DNA of 64,000 nt, taken from NCBI RefSeq assembly GCF_019279795.1, contig NC_056732.1, positions 185,893,071-185,957,070 of the forward strand, written 5' to 3'. Both the position numbers and the translations under genes were made by a program. Positions 44,441 through 57,254 of this stretch are shown here, piece after piece (the first letter of the stretch is position 1; each line of letters begins with the position of its first letter). The notes beneath the pieces were generated by a model. It saw only the letters and a list, made by a program, of their open reading frames with translations. It ran no database searches and had not been told where the DNA came from. Source of the stretch: Protopterus annectens. Its lineage: Eukaryota > Chordata > Ceratodontiformes > Protopteridae.

Positions 44441-46561
44441 CTTAATAGGATTAATTAGGGGATTAACTAATTTTTGTATTGTCACTGGGTCACACATTGG
44501 TAACAGGTAATAGATTTTAAATTCCCACAATCCATTTTGGTCTTGGCATGGCACATGACAAATTTTATGAAGGATACACTATTTAAAGAAAATTACCACA
44601 ACAAATATGACAGAATGCCTATGATATATATATTGATAGATTAATTGAATTGTATTTATGTAAAGAAGTAGGAAACCATGTCCACATATTTATTTCAAAC
44701 ATTTTTTGCTTGGATTTCAGTGTGCTATGTTTAAACTGTCACTTTATCTTTCATTTACTAAGGCCATATGACTCATACTGCAAAAAGCTTGCAAATAAAT
44801 GTGGTTAAATTCTGCTTTGAGATGTGCAGACTGTAATGTAATCATGCAGTTGAAGCATGCTATTTCTATTTGTAATTTATCTTCAGTGCATATTATAATA
44901 GTTCTATTAATATCAGAATGTTTACAGAAAACTGAACGGAATGCTATGGTTTTAAATGGAAAATGGTGCTACAAACCTAGTATACATTTCTCAGCTGTTG
45001 AATAACCTGCCACATACTATAGGCAAAATAAAATAAGGTAAAATGATAATAGTATATGGAGAATGCAAAAGCTATATGCTTTTTAAATATACAATCAGAA
45101 AACAAATAAATGATGGTAACCTTGACGATACTATATATTAGAGCATATTTTATAGCTCACATTTCCTTTGAGTAAAAAAAGTTGTGCTGAATCATCATGA
45201 GAAAAATTGTCTCACATACTGATGGCACTATATAAGTTTTAGAACATAATCAGTAAAGTGGCAAAAGTATGTTAATATGTTTCCATTCAGTATATGAGAC
45301 AGTGCTTTTGTAAGAAATGTTGAGTGATATTTCCCTTTTCAGGTAATCTCACTTAACTAGTGCTGTGGGGTATTAAAAGGAATAAGGAAAATGCTAAAGC
45401 CGAACCAGGATACTATGCCTCACTATGAAGTTCTGCAGGAGCTCCAGCCAAAGGAAAGGGTGAAGGGGAAACCATTTCAATCAAATCCAGGATGTTCATG
45501 TTTACTTTTGCAAATACTATTCATCAGCACAGTCTTCTGAAGTGCAAAGAGTTGAGCAGAGATGATCTGTCCATGTCACTTTACTTAGACATCAGCAGCT
45601 AGCAGGTTCCTTCAGAAAAAAACAGTAGAGTGCTTGATGAGCAAGCTTCCTCCCAAAAAGGTCAAAGAAAGTTTAAGTGATGCTCTGCACAATGCTTGAA
45701 TGCAAAAATTCTCACATAGTATATCGGAAAGGGGTATTTTGTTGAATCAGTTTTTAACAGCAGATTATACTGTGCTGTTGTTGGAAAGCTTTTGACAGTG
45801 TTCACGATTTCTCCAAATGTTAATTGAGTTTAAGTGAGATTGTGCTTGATCCTCGATTCAGTCAGATTTGCAGATATCTAATGCGTGTTTCAATTCCAGA
45901 AACAGTTTTATGTCATTAGAAATGCTTGACTTCTGACACTTGACAGTGTAATCAACACCTTGAACTTGGCTTTTTGAAAATGAGTAAGGAAAGTTCAGAA
46001 AGATCCTACTCATTGTATAAGTTCATCATTAGGTTTTTATTTTGTTACTATTGGAAGCCTCAGAGAAAACCATTGAGCATTCATTTAAACACTGATCAGG
46101 ACTCACAGACTCACAGTCGATTCCTTTGTGTTAGGGCCAAGTGTGAGCATCCTGATTTCACACAATTGTTAAAAAGCATAATTTAGCAAAGGTATTTGCA
46201 GATTGCAAAAAATGTCCTTTCCCTGTAGGTATAGTGACTGCAGAGTTGATTATGAGAAGAAAGGATGGACTCCAGATATGTACCCTGTCTGCACGGATGT
46301 ATGAAAGATTTTTAACCCTTTAAAAAGGCTGAAGTTAAACAAAATGTTATTCAAATGTCATCTTGAATGTTTATTTATTTTTGTCATTTTCCATTCAAAA
46401 CAGAACCATTCAACTTTTCCAGAGCCATTGGAAATGTATTTCGAGACCTTTGGGAGGAAAGCCTCACAAACTATTTTGTTAGCATCCTGGAAACCATATT
46501 TGTTTGTCTACTTTTTGATGAATTTCTCCTCAGAAACAGTGTCACTATAAAAATTCATGTA

Positions 46562-46563
<2 letters not shown>
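44441..46563. other. Unassigned AT-rich DNA
   Basis: No supported feature. Short open frames (for example 45974-46186) lack motifs and coding-like conservation that I can judge. Confidence 0.5.

Positions 46564-46625
<62 letters not shown>
46564..46625 (+). repeat. (CA)n microsatellite
   Basis: About 60 bp of CA dinucleotides. Flanking open frames that read through it are artefacts. Confidence 0.95.
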
Positions 46626-46629
<4 letters not shown>

Positions 46630-49600
46630 CACACATTGACACACAAGAAAATGCATAATCTCCAGTACCATATTAAAAAAAAATAAATGCTGATAAAATA
46701 TGCACTTAACCCAGAGTAGTTCTTGTTTTGGACAGATTTGCTCAACAATATCAAAAATAGTAATACCCAGACTATTTTTTAATCCAGATACAGTGAGCAG
46801 AAGGGTGCCCATAGATTCGCTCCTGAGATATGTAGTACTAGTCTATTTAGCGAGGACAGATAATATTTAAAAAATGTAATGAGGTCACTAGACCATAAGC
46901 TTCATAAATACCTATGAAACTATAAATATTAAATTACCTTTTTTGCAATCCATGCAGTTGCACTAATGAAATAAAAGTGCATTACAACATGGTGAAATAA
47001 AAGTGCATTACAACATAGTGACAGTAGTGTGTTAGACAGAAACCTCGGAAGTCTTCTTATAAGTTTTACCCAACTGAAACATCATACTTAAAAGTCTCTA
47101 ACACCACTGTCTGATCCTGATCAATTTATTGGTATTCTGGGACTCAGTTCTGATGTTCATCAATCTTACCATTAACTGTAACTGAAAAAATGTGAAAACA
47201 CACGAGCCTGCAGAAGGATACAACAGTTTTGAAATTATTGTGCGATGGATGACTTATGTGTTTCAGGCATATGTGTACAAGTCCACACTAAAAGGATCCC
47301 TGCACTGGAACCTTAGTGAGCCATTACATACACAGTAATGGTGTAGAGACAAATATTCCATACCTTTGCTGTGAAGCTGGGAAGTTGCTTCTCATTATTC
47401 CAAGAGGTCAAGAGCTGGATTTCAGAGTCCAATAGAATCTATAAATGCAGCCATTGTATGAGACATAGGCTTTTTCTCCTAAGACAATATTGGTTTGTCA
47501 ATATTTGATTCTGTGCATTTTTCAGTACAATTGTAAGGCAATGAAGCATTTTCAATATGCTGTCCTTCTGAACAAATGTGGTTCAGCTTAATGTGCAATG
47601 CAGTTTGCCTTTGATTAGTCATACCTCCGAGTTTCAAAATCGTATATCTGCATTTCTTCAGCACAGTTGCTTAATATTCTATAGCATATGCCCATCAGTT
47701 CAATGTAAATGTGTCCTGATTTACAAAATTTACTCTTTATTCTGGTTGGACTACAAGCCCATTATATGTCATCCTGGATGTATCCAAAGCATTCACCTTT
47801 TTGTATGCAGATGAATGTCTTCAACAAACAAGAGCAAAGAAATCCCTCCATGTCCTTTTTTTTCATTCAGAGTAGGTAGTTGCCAAAGTACTAGCCAGTT
47901 TATTTATTTGTTTTCTAATATCTCTCAAGATAAATGCTACTCTGGTTTCTACTTTATCAACAAAATGTAATGAATAATGAATATATGAATAAAATATCCA
48001 GTACTGATTTTTTGTGTAATTTGAAAAAAGTAAAACTTACTTGACTGTTAACACACATTCAAAGCATTCCTTTAATGTACTAGAAATCTGTGGATGGAGT
48101 TAGGGTGGGGTCTCCAGGACTGGTAAGAACCTTATTTTATGAAATCTATTATTTCTTAGTCATAGAAGGTTTCCTCTTAATCAGTTTGTGACATCCATTA
48201 AGAGTGAGAAGAAAGGGTATTACCTGCTTATTTTTCAACGAAAACCTTCAGTAGATGTTCATTATTTAAAAAAAAAATACATTGACTGTCAGATGGATGA
48301 AGAATTTAAAATGGGGATGCACTGTCTGCGAGCCTAAATTGCCTATAAGTGTGAACACTGCCAAAACAATAAAACAATAAATCAATAAAAATAATGTTGC
48401 TCATAATCCAAAACATATGCAAGGAACCCCTTCACTTGAGGTGAGGGCTTCATAAGCAAAAAATATATATCCATATAAAACCTACTGGTTCATCACCACC
48501 ACCACCACCAGCTTGGTGCTTTAATGCTTTAATGAGTCCTGCTGCCTGACCTGAAAAATAGAAGTTTCATGATGGACATAACCAACTTAAGTGCCCAGTT
48601 AGTACACGGCTACAGCGCAGCAAGGCTAAAGCAGAAAAAAGCAGCAACTGAGCATGTACTGGTTAAATTCCAACCATCATAGAAAACAAGAAAATAAATA
48701 TGTTGGCAGAAGAAAAGAATATACAAAAAAGACCTAAAATGCAGCCTGGTGTTAGAAGCAAGAAGCCCCAGAGGCTGAAGAGCTGGAGCAGGTTTAGCAT
48801 TTATGATGTGTGGAGTACAGATCTATCACTGGAAGAGAAGCTTCAATCTGAGCAGCACAGCAGGAAGTTGTAATCTTGCTTTATAAGCCCTGGCTGGTGG
48901 TAACAATTACTATCCAGGAAAAAGAAAATGGATGCTACAGATGAGGTGCCAGCAGGAGATGGTAAGGAAATCAGATGCCCAAGTGAGTCAAAAAATGGCA
49001 GCGATGCCACTCCCCCAGCATTTATTAAGTGAGGTATGACACACTGTGCAACTGTCTGTTTTTGAGGGTGACAAAGAAATTCTGGTTTGATAATAAAGTA
49101 AAGATGACCAGGCTCAACGCCTGGTTATGATAATTTTTTTTTTGTAATGCTGGTAGATATGGCATATATTTATTTATGGAATTTGCATAAGTTAAGGGAA
49201 CTTCCATATTTGACATATCAATGTCACTGCTGTACATATTAACATGTATTTTTTTGAGATATGAACCATTTATTGTTATTCCGTACAGATTCTATGTATG
49301 GCAAATGCCCACCAGCAAAGAAATTTCATCCGTGTTTAGCCTATTTAATCGTTATTATAACTACCCTGTTATTGCATCCACAAATGAGCTAACCCAATAC
49401 TAATGATGACAAACAATTTTATAAACATATATTTCTACTACTAAACAGTTACATAAGGTAACCAGCTACAATTAAAGTAAACTTTTACACCCAATAGACT
49501 TTTGAAAGGCAACACGCAGTTAAGAAACAAAAGAAAAGCCCTGTGGTACTAATGTATCCATCCTCTGTACATCAGAATTCTTTTAGTGCACTTATCAAAT

Positions 49601-51530
49601 AATTCCTTCCAGCACTGGACCTTACAAGCAATGTGATTTTCAACTGCCAGCTCTTCCCATATTGTCTAGGGCTTCAACCTTTCCATAATTCTTCCCTGCT
49701 CTTCTATAATATACTTCTCTTCCCCTTTAATTATTTTCTCCACTGCCTCCATGACATCTTTTAATGTTTGGGCATCTTCCTGTTTTTAGCATCCAGTAAT
49801 TGTATTTTTTGTTTTTGCCACAATGGAAATTATCTACAGCTCTGTCATATGCCTTGATGTTTTATTTGTACTTCTCTACCAGCCTAAGAGATAATGTCTT
49901 TTACAAATATCTTCTCCTTTCCCTTGTATTCCATTAATTATATTATTGGGTGCATTTCTAAACTCTTATAGTTTCACAGACCTCTGATCAAGCAGGTAAG
50001 TCTAAGAAAAAAGAACAGCAAGTCACTTTCAGAAGAAATAGAGGAGGTGGAGTGTTTCCATTATTTAAAAAATATACAGTATTGAAGTCTAGGGCAGATC
50101 TGTTGCAAAAAAAAAAAAAAGGCAGGGGACTGGGCCAAGGGAGCAACCTAGAGTGATGAGCGTTAATCAATGATAAACTGAAGCGTACTGCTGCAACATG
50201 GTATAAAGGAGCAATGTCATGTGAATGGAATGCCGAGGGGATGTGATGTGAATGGACTGCCATTGTTGTTTAGTGATTAAAAGCATTTTCATTGTTGATT
50301 TGAAACATAGCCAGCAACAGTGTCTAGAGGTTGAGACATGAAAGACTTGATGCAAAACATTTGAAATTACAGGTTAAGGAAAGAGTATTGGGGCTTTTGA
50401 GAGTGGTGTAGTGGCAACAAATGTTTAAGTAAGAGGTGGTTGAGTTTGAATAAAAAGGTATGTGTAGATAAAGAAAAAAAATGGGAATTAAAAATGAGAC
50501 TATAGATTCTAATATGAAATGTAGATGCAATGTTTTATTTTAACTCAGCCAGAGAACTCAAAACAATGAAAAAATAATTCTTAAGAAGTAATTTTATACC
50601 TGCCTAAAGCATCGTTGTTTACCACCTTATAAGCATTATTGTTGTACCTTTTCCTTTCAGCAATCTGCTTCTGTTCTGCTGATCAATTGTATTTTAATTT
50701 CTCTTTGGTTTCTGTGGAATATGAAAATATATACCATGTGAATTTTTTGCTTGAAACATTTTTCAACAATTTCCAGATTTATGACCATAATAACAATTGT
50801 TTGCTTCAGGACAATTCTACCTTACTCTGAAAATATTCATTTTCTTTAACTAGCAGTTGTGCTGAGGAGAAACCATTTTATCACAGAAAAGCCAGTCTGC
50901 ATCCATTGAAAATAAACTGCTTATACAATAATAAGAAATCTGTGCTTTGTTAAATCTGTCCTTCAAAATTTAAAACTATTTTTTGTGTGGAGCTTTATAT
51001 TTTTGCACATCTCTTTCTGTATACAATCATGCTCTTAAACATATTCCATTCTCTCGGTCTTTATTAAATAGAAATCATTAATTAGAATACAAAATAAAAT
51101 GGAGTCTTTTAAAATAAATGTCTCCAAGATATGATAAATTCAGAAAGAATTCCTTCTCTTTTGAAAATTATGCCAAGGTCAGGCCTCTAGCACACATTAT
51201 TTCCTGCTTCACTTTAATGTAATATTTGATTTTAGGCAAGTGATTGCATTTCTCAGCACATTCGGGAATATATTCAGTTCTTTGTATCTTCCTTTTAGCT
51301 TGTCATTTGGTGATCATACATTAGCAACAGAATTATAAATGTCATTCTATAAAGTCATAAACTAAATGTTGTATTACATTCATAACTGACAAGACGCTGA
51401 TAGCGTTTGTGAAATCAACTGTTTACATTCATGAAGGCTGAAAGTAGTATCTCCTCTGTATTAAACAATCCATACCAGTGGACGACAGATTTCATGGCCA
51501 TGAGTTCAATAGCTGAAGTTAAAGCAGGAA
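46626..51530. other. Unassigned AT-rich DNA with minor tandem repeats
   Basis: 46966-47018 has two adjacent 26-bp units (TGAAATAAAAGTGCATTACA). 48495-48515 has a CAC tract. 48700-49020 is somewhat richer in GC but shows no frame or motif I can name. A-run at 50107-50120. Nothing else seen. Confidence 0.45.
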
Positions 51531-52015
51531 GTGTTACAGGGATTCAAACTCAGATCAAAAGACAGGATTCTGTATACTGAGATCAAGCATTTAATAAAGT
51601 ATTGCTTATGTTGTGATCAAAATACTGAACACTGGCAGAACAACAAAACATTACTATATGGATCACAAAAGCCTGACAGTGAAAGTTGGGCATGCTATGG
51701 AGACAGAATAAGACAGCTGCTTAGGAATCAGGGTCAGTCCTGGCGAAGACTGACTTTTGGAAGCAGTCAAACTGTAGTAGCAGTTTTGTGTGAAATCATT
51801 AATTAAGAAGGTGATTTAAATTTTTATTCAACAAGATAGTGCCTCTCCCTTTTAATTAGGTAGGTGACGGAGAGGAAAATCAACTAGAAGCTTATGAAAT
51901 TATCTGGTGATGCTGGCTGTACTGTTGGAATTGCAGGGTGTCTGTGCAGAAGCTGTAAAAGTATTTATTGCAATGGGTGCACAGGAAAAAGTAAAAAAAA
52001 GCCCAGATTTCCTAG

Positions 52016-54749
52016 CATCTCAAGATGCACTCATTCGAAGCCTCCTCAAAATGGAGAATGTCGACATCTATGCTGTAATGGAGACCTGGTTTAAAGAGGC
52101 AGAAAGCACCCCTGCTCTCCCAGGCTACAACTCATTCCATACCTTTTGGGCCCAGAATACGGCCAGAAGCTCCAAAGGTGGTGCTGTCTCCATATCCATA
52201 AAGAATACACACACCTCTAGACTGGTAGCCCAGCATAATGTATCCAAGATACTTCAGGTACAATTAACATTGAATAAGATGGTGATACAAGTCATAGCCT
52301 GCTACAGAACCCCAAATATGTCCCTTGACTCCCACTCCAACTTCCTAAGCACCCTGGAATCTATCAAGGTCCAGCCCAATTCTTTCATACTGGGTTGACT
52401 TCAACTACCCTTCCATCAACTGGGAAAACTGTTCTAGTACCAATGTACAGGCCCAATGCTTCCTGGAATTTATCAGTTCCAATGCCCTGGACCTCAATCT
52501 GATTATCACCAACATGGGAGACCATTGCTCCACACCTATAGTCAACTCCTCCCTGTTTAAATCCAACCACAAACTGATCACCATGGAAATCTCCAGCTCA
52601 CCTATACCACTCCGCTAAGGTGACCACCCTGAAAAACTTCTCCAAAGCTGACTTTGCGCTCCCAAAAACAGAGGTGGCTAACTTATTGGCACCCATGACA
52701 ATGGAAAATAGCTGCATGACTGTCAAATCATACACCAATGAACTGTACAAGTATGTACACAAATCCATGGATCTTGCTATACCAAATAGAACCACGATGC
52801 TCTCCTCCAAAAAACGGAAGCTGATCTGGTGGTCCCCAGCCATCAATAAACTCTACAACTGAAGGAAGAAACTGTTTCAGTAAAAAACGAAATTCACATG
52901 ACTGGAAAAACTCCCTTGCCAGACTAAACAAAAATTTGAGATCCCTTATCAAATCCTCTAAAGCCAGCTATGAAAGCAGAATTGCAGCTGACACCAAAAA
53001 CAACCACAAAGCCTTCTATAGCTATATCAAGAACCTCCAAGGCAATACCCAGATTTGCTTAGAGTTATTGCACAATGGTACCTCCTATACTGAGCCAACA
53101 GATATAGCCAACATACTGGCCAACAGATTTAGTGCCAACTTTACCCCTCTCCCCACCCCCCAAAGGCCCTATCACAATTTCAGAAGAAAGCCTGGTACCC
53201 ACCATTTCTGCAGCACAGGTAAAAGTTGCATTGTCCAAAGCCAAGAATACAGCATCCATGGGACCTGATAACATCCCTGGCTGTGTCCTACATGAACTAC
53301 AAAATGAACTGGCACCACACCTGTGTGCCCTGTTCTATCACAGCCTTACCTCAGGCTTTGTCCCTAATGAATGACACACTGCTACAGTCTTCCCGCTCCA
53401 CAAAAGGGGAGCAACTACATACCCTGGGAACTACTGCCCCATTAGCCTGACAAGTCTGGTATGCAAAGCTATGGAGTGCATCACCATGGACATGCTCAAC
53501 AAAGATATAGGCAATCTACAAACTCTTGACTCCACACAGTTCTGCTTCATCAAGGGGAGATCCTGCCTGCTGAACCTGGTTGACTTCTTCGAGGCAGTTA
53601 TTAAGGCTGTGGATGAGGGTAAGGCAGTGCATACAGCCTACCTCGACCTGCCGAAGGCCTTTGATACCATTTCCCACATGGGTATCATTGATAAACTCAC
53701 CAAACTAGGCATCAATCCTTATATCACTAGGTGGGTTGCAAATTGGCTCATAGACAGGACCCACAGAGTGAAAATTGTGGATTCCAAGTCAGACTGCCGA
53801 CAGTCATGAGTGGAGTCTCACAGGGCTCAGTCCTGGGCCCTCTCCTGTTTGGCATCTCCTTCTCAGAAGTCCAGGCCAACACAGATGGACTCTAGCTGAT
53901 GAAATTCACTAATGACTGCAAGCTAGGAATCATTATCAACTCCCCAAGTGATGCAGATATCCTACAAAAGGGCTTCTCTGAGACCAATGATTGGTGTCGG
54001 AACTATGGCCTTAAGCTTAATGCCAAAAAATGCTTTATCATTCCCTTTGGAAAAATCTCAGCTCCCATGAATTACCATGTTGATGGGAGCCCACTAAACA
54101 CTGAAGGGGGCATAACTGATGATCTGGGCATGCAGGTTGACAGCCACCTCACCTTCGACCACCACATTGTCACTGTTGTCAGAATGTCCTTCTACAGGGC
54201 ACATCTTATAACCAAAGAGTTCGCATCCAGAAAGAAAGAGGTCATCATCCCTCTCTACTCATCCCTCATTAGACCAGTCATTGACTATAATGCCCCATTT
54301 GGCATGTACCTGACCAGACACCTAGAACAGCTGGTGATGCTACAAAAGTACCCCACAAAAAAGCCTTAAACACATGTCCTACGTGGACAGACTCAAGAAA
54401 CTTCAGCTGTTCTTAGTCTCTTATCATCTACTTGGAGGTGATCTCTGCTTGACTTACAAAGCCATGTCCAACCCAGCCCTACTTAAAATGCTAAACCTAA
54501 AGAAATCCCAATCACCCCATGCCACATGCTCCAGAGATCACAACCTCATTACTACCATTAACAGAGCATGCTGGAGGGACAGGTTCATCTCCCAAAGACT
54601 ACCCATACTCTGCAATAAGCTTCCCATTCATGTCAAGCAGAGCACCCCACTGGCCCTCCTCAAGAGAAATCTTGACGAATGGATGGATAACAGAAAGTTC
54701 ACCCCAGGGATCACTCCAGTTGCCCTACTGGACAGAGGTACTGTGAACT
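52016..54749 (+). pseudogene. CR1-like ORF2 (copy C): endonuclease + RT with disruptions
   Basis: Endonuclease frame to 52398 (VMETWFK, then LG*-DFNYP-like across a frameshift near 52393). Then ITNMGDHCSTP and KSNHKLIT, where SDH has become SNH. Linker from 52620; stops near 52860. RT from about 53220: GPDNIPGC, FVPNE then stop, KAFDTISH with YLDLPKAF (Ala to Pro), and SGVSQGSVLG with a frameshift near 53805. FTNDCKLG stands for FADD, so one catalytic Asp is lost. The C-terminal region runs to ACWRDRFISQRLP and LLDRGTVN, ending 54749. At least five disruptions make it inactive. Confidence 0.85.
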
Positions 54750-54844
54750 AACATCAGGTGGCATGGTGCCAGGGAAATTTTTTTGGGCTAGGCTTGTAAA
54801 GGCTCCAGAGCCATTAGCCTAGTACACACCTATGAACCTATGAA
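52016..54844 (+). mobile_element. CR1-like LINE copy C, 5' truncated
   Basis: Begins inside the first endonuclease block (ATCTCAAGATGCACTC, matching copy D) and ends with octamers CCTATGAA at 54829-54844. ORF2 spans the whole length. Both flanks may belong to an L1-like ORF1. Preservation is intermediate. Confidence 0.87.
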
Positions 54845-55300
54845 AACAGGGTGACTTCTTTGAAAAGGGCATTTGAAATTCTCCAAGACCACATGAAAAA
54901 TCTGGAAGAAAGAGCCTGCAAAGTTATCTTCCAAACTGTGGGACTGTGTAAAGTAAAAAAAAAAAAGCATGATGTTGTATCATTTGTGAAAGGATGGCTT
55001 TTAGGTCTGCTTTAAAATTTGCCATACTTGAGTGTCCAGGTCAATTGTGTTCACTGAACAGCCCAGCTCAATAAGCTGTCTGAGAAATTGTGGCATATTA
55101 TTGTAAGATGTTGCTGTTATTGTATGAAGGAGTGGGTGATCAGACAGGCAGCTTTACTAGGGAGGATATTGTTGGCTGTGCAGAAAGTGAAAATCATTGG
55201 AGATCTATTTTGTTTGTGTAACAGAAGGAGGTGCAGATGTACTTTTTGGTGAAAAGCATAATAAGGGAAGATTCAGTGGTTAAATGCTGGTTTCCAGCTC
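54845..55300 (+). pseudogene. L1/Tx1-like ORF1 fragment
   Basis: The translation reads TSLKRAFEILQDHMKNLEERACKVIFQTVGL, in a helix with heptads followed by the LExRxRRxNxxxxGxPE-like junction. VSFVKGWLLGLL then corresponds to the FLExWLPExLGL stretch of L1/Tx1 ORF1 proteins. The upstream end is taken by CR1-like copy C; its left flank (51907-52012, EAVKVFIAMGAQEKVKKSPDF) may be the continuation. Sequence after the second block is too decayed to follow. An L1-type ORF1 binds RNA as a trimer, which is family knowledge. Confidence 0.4.
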
Positions 55301-57254
55301 ATACAGCAATGGTATGGCTGAGGGAGTTACTTATATATGTAAGAACATTGAGGATGTAGGCTAGTGTTACTGTTTCATTAAGGACCAGGTGACCTGGTAG
55401 AAGTCAAGGGAGCTGATGGAAAACAACAAATGGAAGACCCAGTTTTGGAAATAGTTTCTTAAGATATAGGTCAGCATTTTCCGAATCCTTCAGGAGAATC
55501 CCTGAAACAACGTAATTTCTCTTCAGCCTTTAAGGTTATTAGTAGGGAATGTAAGCATGGTGCATGATATATGTTGAAGAGGGTAGCAAGGATTTTTGTC
55601 ATACATCCCCACTCAAAGACTAAACAAATACCAAATAAAAGACGATGTTGGCAGGATCTGGATACTACTGATGATTTCACACCTAAAGGCTATGGAGGGT
55701 AGAAAGTCTGTCAGAAAATGTTTCAGTAATTCAGGCATATGGAGCTGGCACAATCATATGGTGGAGAAGGAAGCAAAGTATGGAGCCTAATGGAGAGGTA
55801 CATGGCCATGGCATTCAGTTAAGTAAGACAGAATGGTAAAGAAGGGGGGGTCCACATTGATTGGAGTCCTCTGTAACCTCAGCTTTCTCGGTGTTTTGTT
55901 GAGCTTTCTTATCTTTCTAGTATTGTATTCCACTTATTCTGACACAGGGTGGGGAAATGTACTATGTCTAGGTAAGACTACCGTTGAAGGTTTTAAGTCA
56001 TGATGACTGAGGTAGCTTGAGTGAAGAATGAAATATAATGATGTTTTGAAACTGCAGAAATATGAACCCAGGTGAAATAATTTTTAAGAAAGATTATAAC
56101 AAGAGTAGGTGCAGTTGCACCAAGCACAACCCCTTTTAACTCTGTAAGTGTGTTACCATGTGTGATCTGTGAACCAGTAGATCATTGGTTCATTGGACAA
56201 GTGACCAGTCATAACATCATTGGACTGAACTGTTGTTGTTATTTATTTTTGGCATGTGCTGTTGGCAAGGGGTCTGCAGGAGTGGGCAGATATGGGTAAT
56301 ATGCTAATTTACAGTTTTTGCAGTTTGTGAAGCATTTTGAATAATTTATTTACAGGCCAAAGATGTTTTCCTCTGCATACTACTTTTCTTGTTATAATGA
56401 TATAAGTAACTTTTCTGCACGAGTGCCCTTTTTAATTCATATTTTGGTATGGGGAACAAATGTATTGTTATTAGTGTATTTTCTTACATTGAAGGCACCT
56501 TATCATTATAATCAGCAGCATATGTTCAGTAAAGCTCAGTACACTGTGGTGAAGGAGAATAGGTAAGTGTTATGTAGGAAAACCTGTTTTTAGTGTGTAT
56601 AATGTCGGTGTTGTGTGATGTGTTTTGAAATATATTTGGGACCACTGCATAGATGGTTGTAAAGAGAATAGTACAAGGGGTGCTGGGGTAGTACAATATA
56701 TCTGCAACAGTATGTTCACACAGATAAGGAGAAGCTGAAAGAAGGAACTGATAGGATGTTATGGAAGAGTTTGTTATATAGTAGGATAGAAATATTTTTG
56801 TTTCAATTAATAAAATAGAAGGTATGAAGATACAGCAGAGGGCCTTATGGGCAGAACAATGAAGTTGTTGTTTATTATGTTAGACTGGTGGTTGGACTGG
56901 GGATAGTATGAGGAAAGACAGCTTTTTTTAAAGAAAAGAGAATGTGGGTTGGGTGTTATGATGCATATTGGCTACTTGTTGTAGCATGACTTATTGGCAG
57001 TTAGTAGAAAACAGTATCCTTGGCAACCTCCTGATGGCTCTGACAGAAAAGGGTCTGGGTACAGATATTGACAAATCTAAGGTAGTATTGCAATGGACAA
57101 ATATTGGTGTGTCAGAATATGAGAAGAGTCAAAGTGTAGCAGGGCGGCTTAATGCTTGAAGAGTTAATGAGGATACAGGTCATTAGGACTGTGGTTGTAC
57201 AAAAGAGGTAGTAGGATTGATTAAGTGAGATAATCTAGATGTGAAAAAGAGAGA
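55301..57254. other. Unassigned; expected position of L1 endonuclease
   Basis: No frame with recognisable endonuclease blocks. The stretch is T/G-rich with scattered short frames (for example 56968-57159). It is assigned to the L1-like element only by position. Confidence 0.3.

Noticed and set aside
48700..49020. GC-richer patch as a possible exon or LINE leader
   Set aside because: No open frame of note, no splice pattern and no similarity that I recognise.
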